Shown: in pieces, positions 54,995 to 64,000 of the stretch
Position numbering within the stretch: position 1 is the first letter of the stretch
How the letters are laid out: every line of letters begins with the position of its first letter
Assembly (NCBI GenBank): GCA_002021875.1
Contig: CP018627.1
Coordinates: 6,634,001 to 6,698,000 of the forward strand
Direction: 5' to 3'
Length of the DNA: 64,000 bases
Source of the DNA: Streptomyces hygroscopicus
GTDB taxonomy: Bacteria > Actinomycetota > Actinomycetes > Streptomycetales > Streptomycetaceae
Program-made: the position numbers and the translations under genes
Notes under the pieces: generated by a model
Seen by the model: only the letters and a program-made list of their open reading frames with translations
The model's database searches: none
Told to the model about the DNA's origin: nothing

Positions 54995-56026
54995 ATGGCG
55001 CTCACCCTCTACGTCGACACCGCGCGCTGGCGGGCGCACCAGCAGACGGTGATCCAGCAGTTCCCAGGGATAGTCCCGGTCTGCAAAGGCAACGGCTACG
55101 GCTTCGGCCATGAGCGCCTGGCCGAGGAGGCGGCCCGCATGGGCAGCGACGTCCTCGCGGTCGGGACCACCTACGAGGCCGCCCGGATGAAGGACTTCTT
55201 CAGCGGTGACCTGCTCGTACTCACCCCCTTCCGGCGCGGTGAGGAGCCGGTGCCGCTGCCGGACCGGGTGATCCGCTCGGTCTCGTCGGTCGACGGCGTC
55301 TACGGCCTGGTGAACGCGCGTGTGGTCATCGAGGTCATGAGCAGCATGAAGCGGCATGGCATCACCGAGCAGGACCTGCCCAAGCTGCACGCCGCGATAG
55401 AGAACGTCCGGCTGGAGGGGTTCGCCATCCACCTCCCGCTCGACCGCACCGACGGCCTGGACGCGGTCGAGGAGGTCATCGCCTGGATGGACCGGCTGCG
55501 GGCGGCACGGCTGCCGCTGCACACCATGTTCGTCAGCCACCTCAAGGCCGAGGAACTGGCCCGGCTGCAGCAGCAGTTCCCGCAGACCCGCTTCCGGGCG
55601 CGCATCGGCACCCGGCTGTGGCTGGGCGACCACGATTCGACGGAGTACCGGGGCTCGGTGCTCGACGTCACCCGGGTGGCGAAGGGCGACCGCTTCGGCT
55701 ACCGCCAGCAGAAGTCCGCCTCCGACGGCCATCTGGTCGTCGTCGCGGGCGGCACTTCCCACGGCGTCGGTCTGGAGGCGCCCAAGGCGCTGCACGGGGT
55801 GATGCCCCGCGCCAAGGGGGTCGCCCGCGCCGGCCTCGCGACCGTCAACCGCAATCTCTCGCCGTTCGTGTGGGCGGGCAAGCAGCGGTGGTTCGCCGAG
55901 CCGCCGCATATGCAGGTGTCCATCCTGTTCGTGCCCGGTGATGTACAGGCACCCCAGGTGGGGGACGAGTTGGTGGCGCATCTGCGGCACACCACGACGC
56001 AGTTCGACCGGCTCTTCGACCGCTGA
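54995..56026 (+). CDS. alanine racemase-like PLP enzyme
   Basis: This 343-aa protein has the fold-III PLP barrel with the Schiff-base Lys at residue 31 in VCKGNGYGFGHE. FVSHLKAEEL and ARIGTRLWLGD follow, and a short C-terminal beta domain. The order of motifs fits alanine racemase, but the sequence is clearly divergent from typical Alr (residues 31-38 KGNGYGFG against the usual KADAYGHG). It follows femX by 66 bp. A role in supplying or modifying amino acids for peptidoglycan is inferred; the exact substrate is unproven. Confidence 0.8.
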   Translation: MALTLYVDTARWRAHQQTVIQQFPGIVPVCKGNGYGFGHERLAEEAARMGSDVLAVGTTYEAARMKDFFSGDLLVLTPFRRGEEPVPLPDRVIRSVSSVDGVYGLVNARVVIEVMSSMKRHGITEQDLPKLHAAIENVRLEGFAIHLPLDRTDGLDAVEEVIAWMDRLRAARLPLHTMFVSHLKAEELARLQQQFPQTRFRARIGTRLWLGDHDSTEYRGSVLDVTRVAKGDRFGYRQQKSASDGHLVVVAGGTSHGVGLEAPKALHGVMPRAKGVARAGLATVNRNLSPFVWAGKQRWFAEPPHMQVSILFVPGDVQAPQVGDELVAHLRHTTTQFDRLFDR

Positions 56027-56060
56027 GGCCGCGCCGCCGGGAGGGGCTCCCGTCCGGGGC

Positions 56061-57548
56061 TCACTCCCGGTGGACGCCCCAGTCCACCAGCGCCGCGCCT
56101 TCGTACCGGGAAGCGCGCCGCGCCCGTCCCAGCACGAACGCGTCCGGGGCCCGGTCCAGCACGCCTCCTCCGGGGTCGTCCGCCCCGTCCTTGCGCACCG
56201 GGTCCCGCTCCGGCACCAGCGCGTCCCGGACGATCAGGGCGCACAGATAGAGCGTCCCCAGCAGATGCACGGCGATCGCCAGCTGATAGCCCTCCGCGGG
56301 CAGCCCCCGGTGCTGGTCGCCGCTGCCCGTGTACGCGAGGTACATCCAGATCCCGAGGAAGTACATGACCTCGCACGCCTGCCAGACCAGGAAGTCCCGC
56401 CAGCGCGGCCGTGCCAGTGCCGCCAGCGGGATCAGCCACAGCACGTACTGCGGTGAGTAGACCTTGTTGGTGAGCACGAACGCCGCGACGATCAGGAAGG
56501 AGAGCTGGACCAGGCGCGGACGCCGCGGGGCGCACAGGGCGAGCGCCGCCACCCCGATGCAGGCCAGGACCATCAGGAGGGTTCCGTAGGTGTTGACGTC
56601 CTCCAGGGGGTTCCCGGTGCGCTGCGAGATGATCAGCCACAGGGAGCCGAAGTCGACAGGGCGCTCCTGGCTGAAGGTGTAGAAGGTCTTCCAGCCCTCG
56701 CGGATGTGCAGGCCACCGCCCTGCGTGGTGATCATCACGGGGAGGTTCACCACGAGCCAGGCGGCCGCGGCTCCGCCCGTCGCCGTCCAGAAAGCCCTCA
56801 GCCGCCCGGCCCGCAGGCAGAGCACCAGCACCGCACCGAGCAGCAGCCCGGGGTAGAGCTTCGCGGCCGTCGCGAGCCCCAGCAGCACACCGGCGGCCAG
56901 CGGGCGGCTGCGGGACCACATCAGCAGGGCGGCGGCCGTAAGGGCGACGGCGAGCAGGTCCCAGTTGATGGTGGCCGTGAGCGCGAAGGCGGGGGCCAGG
57001 GCGACCAGCAGGGCGTCCCAGGGGCGGCGGCGGTGCGTACGGGCCACACAGACCGCGATGACCGCGGTGCAGACCATGAGCATGCCCGCGTTGACCAGCC
57101 AGTAGATCTGCTCACGGTCCTGGATGGAGCCGCCGTGCGGGGTCAGCCAGGAGGCGACCTCCATGAAGAGGCCGGTGAGGACCGGGTACTCCAGGTACTG
57201 CATCCCGCCCGAGACGCTGTCCGGTATGCGGTCGAAGTACGGGACGAGGTCGATGGCGAAGCCGCGGCCGTTGTAGAGGTGCGGTATGTCGGAGTAGCAG
57301 GCGTGGGTGTACTGGGCGGTGGCGCCGTAGAACCAGCCGCCGTCGTAGCACGGCAGCTTCTGCGCCATGCCCAGGGCGAACATGCCGATGGCGGCGATCG
57401 CCACGATCCGCACCGGGGTCCACCAGCTCGTGCCGAGCAGAGCCCGGCGTCCGGCCGGCCCACCGATCAGCTCGCTGCCGGCCGCGGCCAGCGGGTCCTC
57501 GGCGGTCGGCCTGACGGGCTCGGCCTGTGGGTCCTCGCGCACGCTCAT
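56061..57548 (-). CDS. GT87-family membrane glycosyltransferase
   Basis: This 495-aa protein has about ten to eleven membrane helices. It belongs to the GT-C fold family 87 (alpha-mannosyltransferase type): CYDGGWFYGATAQYTHACYSD loop, FYTFSQERPVDFGSLW, TNKVYSPQYVLWLIPL. It probably transfers mannose or another polyprenyl-linked sugar outside the membrane. ATG 57548 (MSVREDP) follows a GGGGG site; ATG 57557 is possible. It lies downstream of the PBP gene on the same strand but is separated from it by a strong terminator. Confidence 0.87.
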   Translation of the reverse strand: MSVREDPQAEPVRPTAEDPLAAAGSELIGGPAGRRALLGTSWWTPVRIVAIAAIGMFALGMAQKLPCYDGGWFYGATAQYTHACYSDIPHLYNGRGFAIDLVPYFDRIPDSVSGGMQYLEYPVLTGLFMEVASWLTPHGGSIQDREQIYWLVNAGMLMVCTAVIAVCVARTHRRRPWDALLVALAPAFALTATINWDLLAVALTAAALLMWSRSRPLAAGVLLGLATAAKLYPGLLLGAVLVLCLRAGRLRAFWTATGGAAAAWLVVNLPVMITTQGGGLHIREGWKTFYTFSQERPVDFGSLWLIISQRTGNPLEDVNTYGTLLMVLACIGVAALALCAPRRPRLVQLSFLIVAAFVLTNKVYSPQYVLWLIPLAALARPRWRDFLVWQACEVMYFLGIWMYLAYTGSGDQHRGLPAEGYQLAIAVHLLGTLYLCALIVRDALVPERDPVRKDGADDPGGGVLDRAPDAFVLGRARRASRYEGAALVDWGVHRE

Positions 57549-57691
57549 GGCCCCCATCCTGCCGTACGAGCCTGGCGGCAGGAGTCAGGACCGCCCCAGC
57601 GGCCGCTGAGCGCGCCGCGGACGGCCCGGCGGGTCCCGGGGCGGGAAGCAGGGTGCGAGGGGCGCAGAGGGCCGTTCAGGGCCCGGAACGG

Positions 57692-57734
57692 CGCCGGCCG
57701 CGCCGGAGCGGGGTTCGCTCCGGCGCGGCCGGCG
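57692..57734 (-). terminator. terminator downstream of the class A PBP gene
   Basis: A perfect 18-bp stem, CGCCGGCCGCGCCGGAGC (57692-57709) with GCTCCGGCGCGGCCGGCG (57717-57734) and a 7-nt loop, lies 31 bp after the PBP stop. Confidence 0.92.
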
Positions 57735-57764
57735 AGTGGTGAACGGGTCGTACGGGGCTACGGG

Positions 57765-60449
57765 CTAGTCCTCCCGCCGGGCCCCGGACGGGCCGCCGAA
57801 TATGCCTCCGGGCCCGCCCGGCGGATCCGAGGTCGGTGATGTGGTCGGACCGCCCGGACCGCCGTTCTGGCCTCCGTTCTGGTTGCCGCCGTTCTGGTTC
57901 CCGCCGTTGTCGTTGCAGTTGAAGTCCAGCGGGTCACAGGTGTCCGTCGGGGTCGGGCTGCCGGACGGCGACTCCGAGGGCGACTCCGACGGAGATTCCG
58001 AAGGGGACTCCGACGGGGACTCGGAAGGCTTTTCCGTCGTCTGGGTCGGGCTCGGGCTCGCGTCCTCGCCGAAGACCTTCTGGCCGATCGGGGTGGCCGC
58101 GGGGAAGTCCTTGACCGGCTTGCCCTGCAGGGCACCGCGCATGTAGTCGGCCCAGATCTCCGCCGGGAACGACGCGCCGTGGATCGTCTTCTGACCGCCC
58201 ACACCGCGCATGGACAGGAACTTCTGGCTCTTGGCCTGGTCGTCCACCCGCCACATGCCGATCGCGGTGGACAGCTGCGGGGTGTAGCCGGAGAACCAGG
58301 CCGACTTGTTCTCGTCGGTGGTTCCGGTCTTGCCCGCCGCCGGACGGCCGATCTTCGCCGAGGTGCCGGTGCCGTGCTGGACCACGTTCTCCAGGACGTC
58401 GGTGACGTTGTTCGCCACGTTCGAGTCGAACGCCCGCTTGAGCTGGGCGTCCTGCTTGTGGTCGTAGACGGGGCCGTTCTTGTCCTCGACCCGCTCCACC
58501 GAGTACGGGTCGGCCTGCTCGCCGCTGGCCGCGAAGGTGGCGTACGCCCCGGCGAGCCGGATGGCGCTGGGCGCGGAGGTGCCGAGCGAGAACGTCGGGG
58601 TGATCGAGGCCAGTTGCTCCTTGCTGAGGCCCGCGGCCAGGGCCGAGTCCCGCACCTTGTCGGTGCCGACGTCCATGCCCAGCTGGATGAACGGGGTGTT
58701 CACCGAGTACTGCATCGCGGTGCGCAGGCTGACCGGGCCCTTGTCCTCGTCACCGTCGTTCCGCTGGTGCCACTCCTTGCCGTCCTTGTCGTGCCAGACG
58801 GTGCCGTCGTAGTCCCGCAGGGTCAACTTGTTGTCGCCGTTGTAGACACTGCTCGGCGAGACCAGGGTGCGCTCGGAATCGGGTTGCTCCCGGGTGCCCT
58901 TCGGATCGCGGACGCCATTGGTCATCGCGGCTGCCATCACGAAGGGCTTGAAGGTCGAGCCCACCTGGACACCGGTGTAGTCGGCGTTGTTGCGGTAGTG
59001 CTCCAGCGCGTTCTTGCCGCCGTAGATGGCCAGGATCTTGCCCGTCTTGGGCTCCACCGAGGCGCCGCCGAACTGGACGTGCTTGTCCGGCTCGCGCAGT
59101 TTCGGCTTGATGTTCTCCTTGGAGACCTTCTCGACCGCCCGGGTCAGCTCACTGATCTTTTTCCGGTCGAAGGTGGTATGGATCTGATAGCCACCCTTGT
59201 CCAGCTTCGACTTGCTGATTCCGGTGTTGGCGATGATGAAGTTGTCGGCGAGGTCGGTGAGGTAGCCGATCTGGCCCTGCTTGTTCGTGGCCACCTTCGG
59301 GTCCTGCGGCATCGGGAAACCCTTGCCGATCCACTCCTGGGCCTCGGTCTTGCTCAGCCTGTGCACGGCGACCTCACGCCGCAGGATCCACTCCCAGCGC
59401 TGCTTGGCCCGCTTGGTGTTGGCCTCCTTGGTGGCCGCGGCGCCGTAGCCGCCGTTGGGGTCGTAGAGGTTGGGGCCGTTCAGCGTCGAGGCCAGGAAGG
59501 CGCTCTGGCTGGGCGTCAGGGCCGCGCAGTCACGGTCGTAGTACGCGCGGGCCGCCGCCTGGCAGCCGTAGGCACCGCGTCCGTAGTAGGCGGTGTTCAG
59601 GTAGCTCCCGAGGATGTAGTCCTTGTCCTTGGTCGCGCCCACCTTTATGGAGATGAACAGTTCCTTGACCTTGCGCGTGAGCGTCTGCGACTGGTCCAGG
59701 TAAGTGTTCTTCACGAACTGCTGGGTGATGGTCGACCCACTCTGGGTCGCGCCGCCCCGCGCCATGTTGACGACCGCGCGCGCGATACCCATCGGGTCGA
59801 CGCCGGAGTCCTGGTAGAAGCTGGCGTTCTCCGCGGAGATCACCGCGTTCTGCATGGACTTGGGGATCTTGCTGAGGGGGACGATCTGACGGTTGAGGTC
59901 ACCACCGCCGGAGACCACCATCTGCTTGCCGTCGGCCCAGTAGTAGACGTTCTTCTGGGTCTGGGACGCGGCCTGGGCGGTCGGCACCTGCACCAGCCAC
60001 AGCCCTATGCCGACGGCGCCGAGCAGCACCGCGAAGAAGAAGAGGAAGGTTCCCGTCACCAGCTTCCAGGACGGAACCCAGCGCCGGAAACCCGACCTTC
60101 CCCCACGCGGGTAGTCGATAAAGCGCTTCTTGCCGGGGTGCCCATCGCCCCCCGAGTCATGTCCGCGGCCACCGCCGGCCCCCCGCCGGCCGCCACCGCG
60201 ACCGCCGTGGCCCGCGCCGCCCGCGCCCGGATCGGCTCCTCGTCTACGGCCGCCGCCGCGTTGTGCGGCGCGGCGGGCCGCCGCGCGGCCGCTGTAAGGA
60301 CGCTCTTCCCCCTGGGGGGTGGCGTCCGACCCGGCTGCGGCGTTGTGCGTCGGTGCTGCGCGGCGGCCGGACGACTGCTGTCCGGCTCGCCGGGCCGCTG
60401 CTCGTCCGCCGCCTTGGGGCTGCGGCGGTTTGCGACGGTGCTCGCTCAT
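57765..60449 (-). CDS. bifunctional class A penicillin-binding protein
   Basis: This 894-aa protein starts at ATG 60449. A basic Gly/Arg-rich cytoplasmic region (1 to about 120) and one membrane anchor (about 130-155) lead to a GT51 transglycosylase (catalytic Glu in SAENASFYQDSGVD, then GGSTITQQ-like SGSTITQQFVKN and KELFISIKV) and a transpeptidase with STFK (SxxK), YSVNTPF (SxN) and AGKTGTT (KTG). It polymerises and cross-links peptidoglycan outside the membrane. The C-terminal tail has five SPSE repeats and a Gly/Asn/Gln stretch with two Cys. Confidence 0.95.
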   Translation of the reverse strand: MSEHRRKPPQPQGGGRAAARRAGQQSSGRRAAPTHNAAAGSDATPQGEERPYSGRAAARRAAQRGGGRRRGADPGAGGAGHGGRGGGRRGAGGGRGHDSGGDGHPGKKRFIDYPRGGRSGFRRWVPSWKLVTGTFLFFFAVLLGAVGIGLWLVQVPTAQAASQTQKNVYYWADGKQMVVSGGGDLNRQIVPLSKIPKSMQNAVISAENASFYQDSGVDPMGIARAVVNMARGGATQSGSTITQQFVKNTYLDQSQTLTRKVKELFISIKVGATKDKDYILGSYLNTAYYGRGAYGCQAAARAYYDRDCAALTPSQSAFLASTLNGPNLYDPNGGYGAAATKEANTKRAKQRWEWILRREVAVHRLSKTEAQEWIGKGFPMPQDPKVATNKQGQIGYLTDLADNFIIANTGISKSKLDKGGYQIHTTFDRKKISELTRAVEKVSKENIKPKLREPDKHVQFGGASVEPKTGKILAIYGGKNALEHYRNNADYTGVQVGSTFKPFVMAAAMTNGVRDPKGTREQPDSERTLVSPSSVYNGDNKLTLRDYDGTVWHDKDGKEWHQRNDGDEDKGPVSLRTAMQYSVNTPFIQLGMDVGTDKVRDSALAAGLSKEQLASITPTFSLGTSAPSAIRLAGAYATFAASGEQADPYSVERVEDKNGPVYDHKQDAQLKRAFDSNVANNVTDVLENVVQHGTGTSAKIGRPAAGKTGTTDENKSAWFSGYTPQLSTAIGMWRVDDQAKSQKFLSMRGVGGQKTIHGASFPAEIWADYMRGALQGKPVKDFPAATPIGQKVFGEDASPSPTQTTEKPSESPSESPSESPSESPSESPSGSPTPTDTCDPLDFNCNDNGGNQNGGNQNGGQNGGPGGPTTSPTSDPPGGPGGIFGGPSGARRED

Positions 60450-60746
60450 GGAACGACTTCTCCTCGGGCAGGCGCTATCGCCTGAAAGCGGCAGATGGCT
60501 TCCGGTCCCCCCAATGTGCGGTCCGGTCGCACCAGGCAACCGGACGCACTGCATCCGGGACGAGGACGCATCGCGGCGTCACTTGGTTCCCATAGGTCTG
60601 CATGGCGAACAGAGTACGCACGGTCAAAACCCGCCCAGCCGCCACCTTCACTCCATAACCGTCAGATTGAATGCCACGAATTGATGATGTGACGGCGTTC
60701 ACCGTGGGCCCTCTTGTCCCGCCGGGGGCACGGATCTATCGTCTTG

Positions 60747-60765
60747 ATGTATCGAGTCGATACAT
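60747..60765. promoter_or_regulatory. palindromic operator upstream of the PadR gene
   Basis: ATGTATCGAGTCGATACAT is a perfect 9-bp inverted repeat around one central base, 41 bp upstream of the PadR start. Its size and position fit a PadR dimer operator for autoregulation. The 357-bp gap 60450-60806 also holds the divergent PBP promoter. Confidence 0.75.
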
Positions 60766-60806
60766 CAGCTCGACATAGCTGGCTCGGAGGAGAGGGGAGG
60801 CGGGGA

Positions 60807-61523
60807 ATGAGCAGACGCTCCGGCGTCCTGGAGTTCGCCGTCCTCGGCCTGCTGCGCGAGTCCCCGATGCACGGATACGAGCTGCGCAAGCGGCTCAACA
60901 CGTCACTCGGGGTGTTCCGGGCGTTCAGCTACGGCAGCCTCTATCCCTGCCTCAAGACGCTGGTCTCCAACGGCTGGTTGATCGAGGAATCCGGCAGCGC
61001 CTCCCAGGACGCCCTCGCGGCGCCCCTCTCCGGCCGCCGGGCCAAGATCGTCTACCGGCTCACGGCGGCGGGGAAGGAGCGGTTCGAGGAGCTTCTCTCC
61101 CACACCGGGCCGGACGCCTGGGAGGACGAGCACTTCGGCGTCCGTTTCGCCTTCTTCGGCCAGACGTCACGAGACGTTCGCATGCGAGTGCTCGAAGGGC
61201 GGCGCAGCCGCCTGGAGGAGCGCCTGGACAAGATGCGCGCCGCCATGGCCCGCACCCGCGAGCGGCTGGACGACTACACCCTCGAGCTGCAGCGGCACGG
61301 GATGGAGTCGGTGGAGCGCGAGGTCCGCTGGCTGAACGAGCTGATCGAGAGCGAGCGGTCCGGGCGCGACCAGCGCGACGGCACCGCCGGGCAGGACCGG
61401 GCGATCGAGCGGGATGAGGACCGGCCGCCACAGCAGGAGCAGGACCAGTCAGGAGATGCGGACGGCCCGCCCCGGCACCGGGGTGGATCCCGGCCGGATC
61501 CGTCCGATGACACCGCCAAGTGA
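60807..61523 (+). CDS. PadR-family transcriptional regulator
   Basis: This 238-aa protein starts at ATG 60807 with a GGGGAGG site. It has a PadR winged HTH ([41 protein letters not shown], about residues 5-95), a long coiled-coil helix (about 130-190) and a charged disordered tail. It lies 49 bp upstream of ino1 on the same strand and is probably co-transcribed with and regulates it, through the palindrome at 60747. The position matches the PadR-ino1 pair recalled from S. coelicolor. Confidence 0.92.
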   Translation: MSRRSGVLEFAVLGLLRESPMHGYELRKRLNTSLGVFRAFSYGSLYPCLKTLVSNGWLIEESGSASQDALAAPLSGRRAKIVYRLTAAGKERFEELLSHTGPDAWEDEHFGVRFAFFGQTSRDVRMRVLEGRRSRLEERLDKMRAAMARTRERLDDYTLELQRHGMESVEREVRWLNELIESERSGRDQRDGTAGQDRAIERDEDRPPQQEQDQSGDADGPPRHRGGSRPDPSDDTAK

Positions 61524-61572
61524 GGCCCGGCAGCCGCGGGGCCTCATCCAGTACACACAGGGAGCAACCGGA

Positions 61573-62655
61573 ATGGGTTCGGTTCGTGTAGCCATCGTCG
61601 GCGTGGGCAACTGCGCCGCCTCGCTGGTACAGGGCGTCGAGTACTACAAGGACGCCGACCCGGACACCCGCGTGCCGGGTCTGATGCACGTGCAGTTCGG
61701 CGACTACCACGTGAACGACGTGGAGTTCGTGGCCGCCTTCGACGTGGACGCGAAGAAGGTCGGCCTGGACCTCGCGGACGCCATCGGCGCCAGCGAGAAC
61801 AACACCATCAAGATCTGCGACGTGCCGACGGCCGGTGTCACGGTCCAGCGCGGCCACACGCTCGACGGACTCGGCAAGTACTACCGCCAGACCATCGACG
61901 AGTCCGACGAGGCCCCGGTCGACGTCGTCCAGGTCCTCAAGGACAAGCAGGTCGACGTTCTGGTCTGCTACCTCCCGGTCGGCTCCGAGGACGCCGCCAA
62001 GTACTACGCCCAGTGCGCCATCGACGCCAAGGTCGCCTTCGTCAACGCCCTTCCGGTGTTCATCGCCGGCACCAAGGAGTGGGCGGACAAGTTCACCGAG
62101 GCCGGGGTGCCGATCGTCGGTGACGACATCAAGTCGCAGGTCGGCGCGACCATCACACACCGCGTGATGGCCAAGCTGTTCGAGGACCGGGGCGTCATCC
62201 TGGACCGCACCATGCAGCTGAACGTCGGCGGCAACATGGACTTCAAGAACATGCTCGAGCGGGAGCGCCTGGAGTCCAAGAAGATCTCCAAGACCCAGGC
62301 CGTCACCTCCCAGATCCCCGACCGCGATCTGGGCGCCGACAACGTCCACATCGGCCCCTCGGACTTCGTGGCCTGGCTGGACGACCGCAAGTGGGCCTAT
62401 GTCCGCCTGGAGGGCCGTGCGTTCGGCGATGTCCCGCTGAACCTGGAGTACAAGCTCGAGGTGTGGGACTCCCCGAACTCCGCGGGTGTCATCATCGACG
62501 CGCTGCGCGCCGCGAAGATCGCCAAGGACCGCGGCATCGGCGGCCCCATCCTCTCCGCCTCCTCGTACTTCATGAAGTCGCCGCCGGTGCAGTACTTCGA
62601 CAACGAGGCGCAGGAGAACGTGGAGAAGTTCATCAAGGGCGAGGTCGAGCGCTGA
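61573..62655 (+). CDS. ino1: inositol-3-phosphate synthase
   Basis: This 360-aa NAD-dependent enzyme converts glucose 6-phosphate to 1L-myo-inositol 1-phosphate, the precursor of phosphatidylinositol and mycothiol. It contains [16 protein letters not shown] (NAD Rossmann), [16 protein letters not shown] and [13 protein letters not shown], typical of the actinobacterial short form. ATG 61573 has an AGGGAG site. It ends before a strong hairpin. Confidence 0.96.
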   Translation: MGSVRVAIVGVGNCAASLVQGVEYYKDADPDTRVPGLMHVQFGDYHVNDVEFVAAFDVDAKKVGLDLADAIGASENNTIKICDVPTAGVTVQRGHTLDGLGKYYRQTIDESDEAPVDVVQVLKDKQVDVLVCYLPVGSEDAAKYYAQCAIDAKVAFVNALPVFIAGTKEWADKFTEAGVPIVGDDIKSQVGATITHRVMAKLFEDRGVILDRTMQLNVGGNMDFKNMLERERLESKKISKTQAVTSQIPDRDLGADNVHIGPSDFVAWLDDRKWAYVRLEGRAFGDVPLNLEYKLEVWDSPNSAGVIIDALRAAKIAKDRGIGGPILSASSYFMKSPPVQYFDNEAQENVEKFIKGEVER

Positions 62656-62685
62656 CGCGCCATGCACTGATTCCCGCCGCGTGAT

Positions 62686-62720
62686 CACGGGCCTTCGGGT
62701 AATACACCCGGAGGCCCGTG
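62686..62720 (+). terminator. terminator of the PadR-ino1 unit
   Basis: CACGGGCCTTCGGGT (62686-62700) pairs with ACCCGGAGGCCCGTG (62706-62720) with one wobble and a 5-nt loop, starting 30 nt after the ino1 stop. Confidence 0.9.
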
Positions 62721-62740
62721 TGGTGTGTGAGGCTGATGTC

Positions 62741-64000
62741 ATGCCTGTTGTGCGTGATCTCCGCGTACTGCTGCAACTGCGTGACTTCCGGCGCCTTCTG
62801 GCCATCCGCCTGCTGTCCCAGGCGGCTGACGGCGTCTACCAGGTCGCACTCGCCACGTATGTGGTCTTCTCCCCGGAGAAGCAGACCTCCGCCGCGGCCA
62901 TCGCCTCCGCCATGGCCGTCCTGCTGCTCCCCTACTCCCTGCTCGGCCCCTTCGCCGGTGTGCTGCTGGACCGCTGGCGCCGGCGGCAGGTGCTGCTCTA
63001 CGGCAATCTGCTGCGCTCGGGACTGGCCACCGGAACCGCCGTACTGGTCCTCGGCCAGGTGCCGGAGTGGCTCTTCTACGTCTCGGCCCTGTCGGTGACG
63101 GCCGTCAACCGCTTTGTGCTGGCCGGTCTTTCGGCGGCCCTGCCGCGGGTCGTCGACAGCCAGGAACGTCTGGTCATGGCCAACTCCCTCTCGCCCACCG
63201 CCGGAACGCTCGCCGCCACGGCCGGGGGCAGCCTCGCCTTCATCGTGCGGCTGTCGGGCCCGGGAGGCACCTCGTCGGACGCGCTGGTCGTCCTGCTGGG
63301 CGCCGCGCTCTATCTCATCGCCGGACTCACGGCCCTGTCGATGGCACCGGGCCTGCTGGGACCGGATCCCGCGGCCCTTCAGCCCCGTCTCCCCGCGGCC
63401 CTGATGAGCACCACGCGGGGTCTGGTCGCGGGTGTACGCCATCTACTGGAACGCCGGGATCCCACTGTGGCGCTGGCCGCGATGACGCTGATGCGCTTCT
63501 GCTACGGGGCGCTCACGGTGACGGTGCTGATGCTCTGCCGCTACGCATGGGCCGACACCGAGTCCGAGGGGCTCGCACTTCTGGGGCTGGCCGTCGGCGT
63601 CTCGGGCGCGGGCTTCTTCGCGGCGGCGGTGATCACGCCCTGGGCGGTGGCCCGGCTCAGAACCCCTGCGTCCTCCCGGCCGGACGGCCGGCTCTCCTGG
63701 GTGATGGTGTGCGCGGGAAGCGCGGCCCTTCTGGAACCGGGTCTCGGGCTGCCCTTCGAGCCCGCCCCCATGCTGATCGCCGCGTTCGTCCTCGGGCTCG
63801 TCACCCAGGGCGCCAAGATCGCCACCGACACCGTCGTACAGTCCGCCATCGCCGATGACTTCCGCGGCCGGATCTTCTCCCTCTACGACGTGCTGTTCAA
63901 CGTCGCCTTCGTGGGAGCCGCGGCGGTCGCCGCGGTGATACTGCCACCGGACGGCAGATCGGCCCCGCTGCTGATCTGTGTGGCGCTGATCTACGCGGCC
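62741..64000 (+). CDS. MFS transporter (cut by window end)
   Basis: The frame is open from ATG 62741 (MPVVRDLRVLLQLRDFRRL) through 420 codons to the window edge. About eleven or twelve membrane segments are visible, with the loop motif FAGVLLDRWRRRQVLL between helices 2 and 3 and a second-half counterpart IADDFRGRIFSLYDVLFNV. This is a drug-efflux-type major facilitator. The substrate is unknown and the C-terminus is missing. Confidence 0.88.
   Translation, partial: MPVVRDLRVLLQLRDFRRLLAIRLLSQAADGVYQVALATYVVFSPEKQTSAAAIASAMAVLLLPYSLLGPFAGVLLDRWRRRQVLLYGNLLRSGLATGTAVLVLGQVPEWLFYVSALSVTAVNRFVLAGLSAALPRVVDSQERLVMANSLSPTAGTLAATAGGSLAFIVRLSGPGGTSSDALVVLLGAALYLIAGLTALSMAPGLLGPDPAALQPRLPAALMSTTRGLVAGVRHLLERRDPTVALAAMTLMRFCYGALTVTVLMLCRYAWADTESEGLALLGLAVGVSGAGFFAAAVITPWAVARLRTPASSRPDGRLSWVMVCAGSAALLEPGLGLPFEPAPMLIAAFVLGLVTQGAKIATDTVVQSAIADDFRGRIFSLYDVLFNVAFVGAAAVAAVILPPDGRSAPLLICVALIYAA

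Overview
The window is very GC-rich DNA (mostly G/C third codon positions, many GTG starts, strong GGAGG-type ribosome sites) from a Streptomyces chromosome, close to the replication origin. Three lines of evidence support this. First, there are exact copies of the Streptomyces parS centromere site GTTTCACGTGAAAC at 12397, 21728 and 52150. Second, a DnaA-box cluster lies upstream of dnaB. Third, the core gene order (hisC-cydA-cydB-cydDC; thiC; ssgA; ptpA; dnaB; rplI-rpsR-ssb-rpsF; femX; alanine-racemase-like; class A PBP; PadR; ino1) matches, from memory, the oriC-proximal core of S. coelicolor. Species cannot be named from sequence alone.

Layout. 1-4.6 kb: an ABC ATPase stub, a membrane protein, the stress pair htpX-pspAB, an F420-type (LLM) oxidoreductase and a HAD phosphatase. 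4.6-8.2 kb: a glycine-rich secreted protein and a GAF-GAF histidine kinase, set among long degenerate tandem arrays. 8.2-15.1 kb: the cytochrome bd operon cydA-cydB-cydDC behind a Rex operator. 15.2-21.7 kb: an aminotransferase, a LacI regulator, a metallophosphatase, a membrane protein and an exported serine hydrolase. 21.7-24.9 kb: parS, a decayed thiC tail, a BRO-type antirepressor, and thiC with its TPP riboswitch. 25-31.6 kb: a YibE/F transporter, ssgA, small proteins, ptpA overlapping a cystathionine-metabolism enzyme, and a LysR regulator. 31.7-43.3 kb: mostly accessory genes (Nudix, PPOX with a long disordered tail, flavohaemoprotein, HAD, MarR, GNAT, SGNH esterase, serine hydrolase, MerR-thioredoxin, peptide deformylase). 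43.3-47.9 kb: a methyltransferase, the remains of an aromatic-catabolism-like locus (hydrolase, truncated FAD monooxygenase, IclR), and a divergent TetR / TetX-like monooxygenase pair. 48-64 kb: replication, translation and envelope core genes (dnaB, MATE, rplI-rpsR-ssb-rpsF, femX, racemase-like, GT87, PBP), PadR-ino1 and an MFS exporter cut by the window end.

The least expected signal is a set of degenerate tandem arrays that run straight into the 3' ends of genes, with each unit carrying a copy of the gene's own stop codon. The clearest is a 17-bp array at 5672-5935, where stop triplets recur at exact 17-bp spacing for nine copies. Related units adjoin the LLM gene (24 bp), the cupin gene (17 bp, 13/17 identical to the first), yibE/F (23 bp) and, in minimal two-copy form, the LacI and MarR genes. 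Other in-frame repeats have expanded inside disordered linkers (CydDC, Nudix, globin, PPOX). Coordinates were counted by hand; start codons were chosen from ribosome sites and family alignments recalled from memory.
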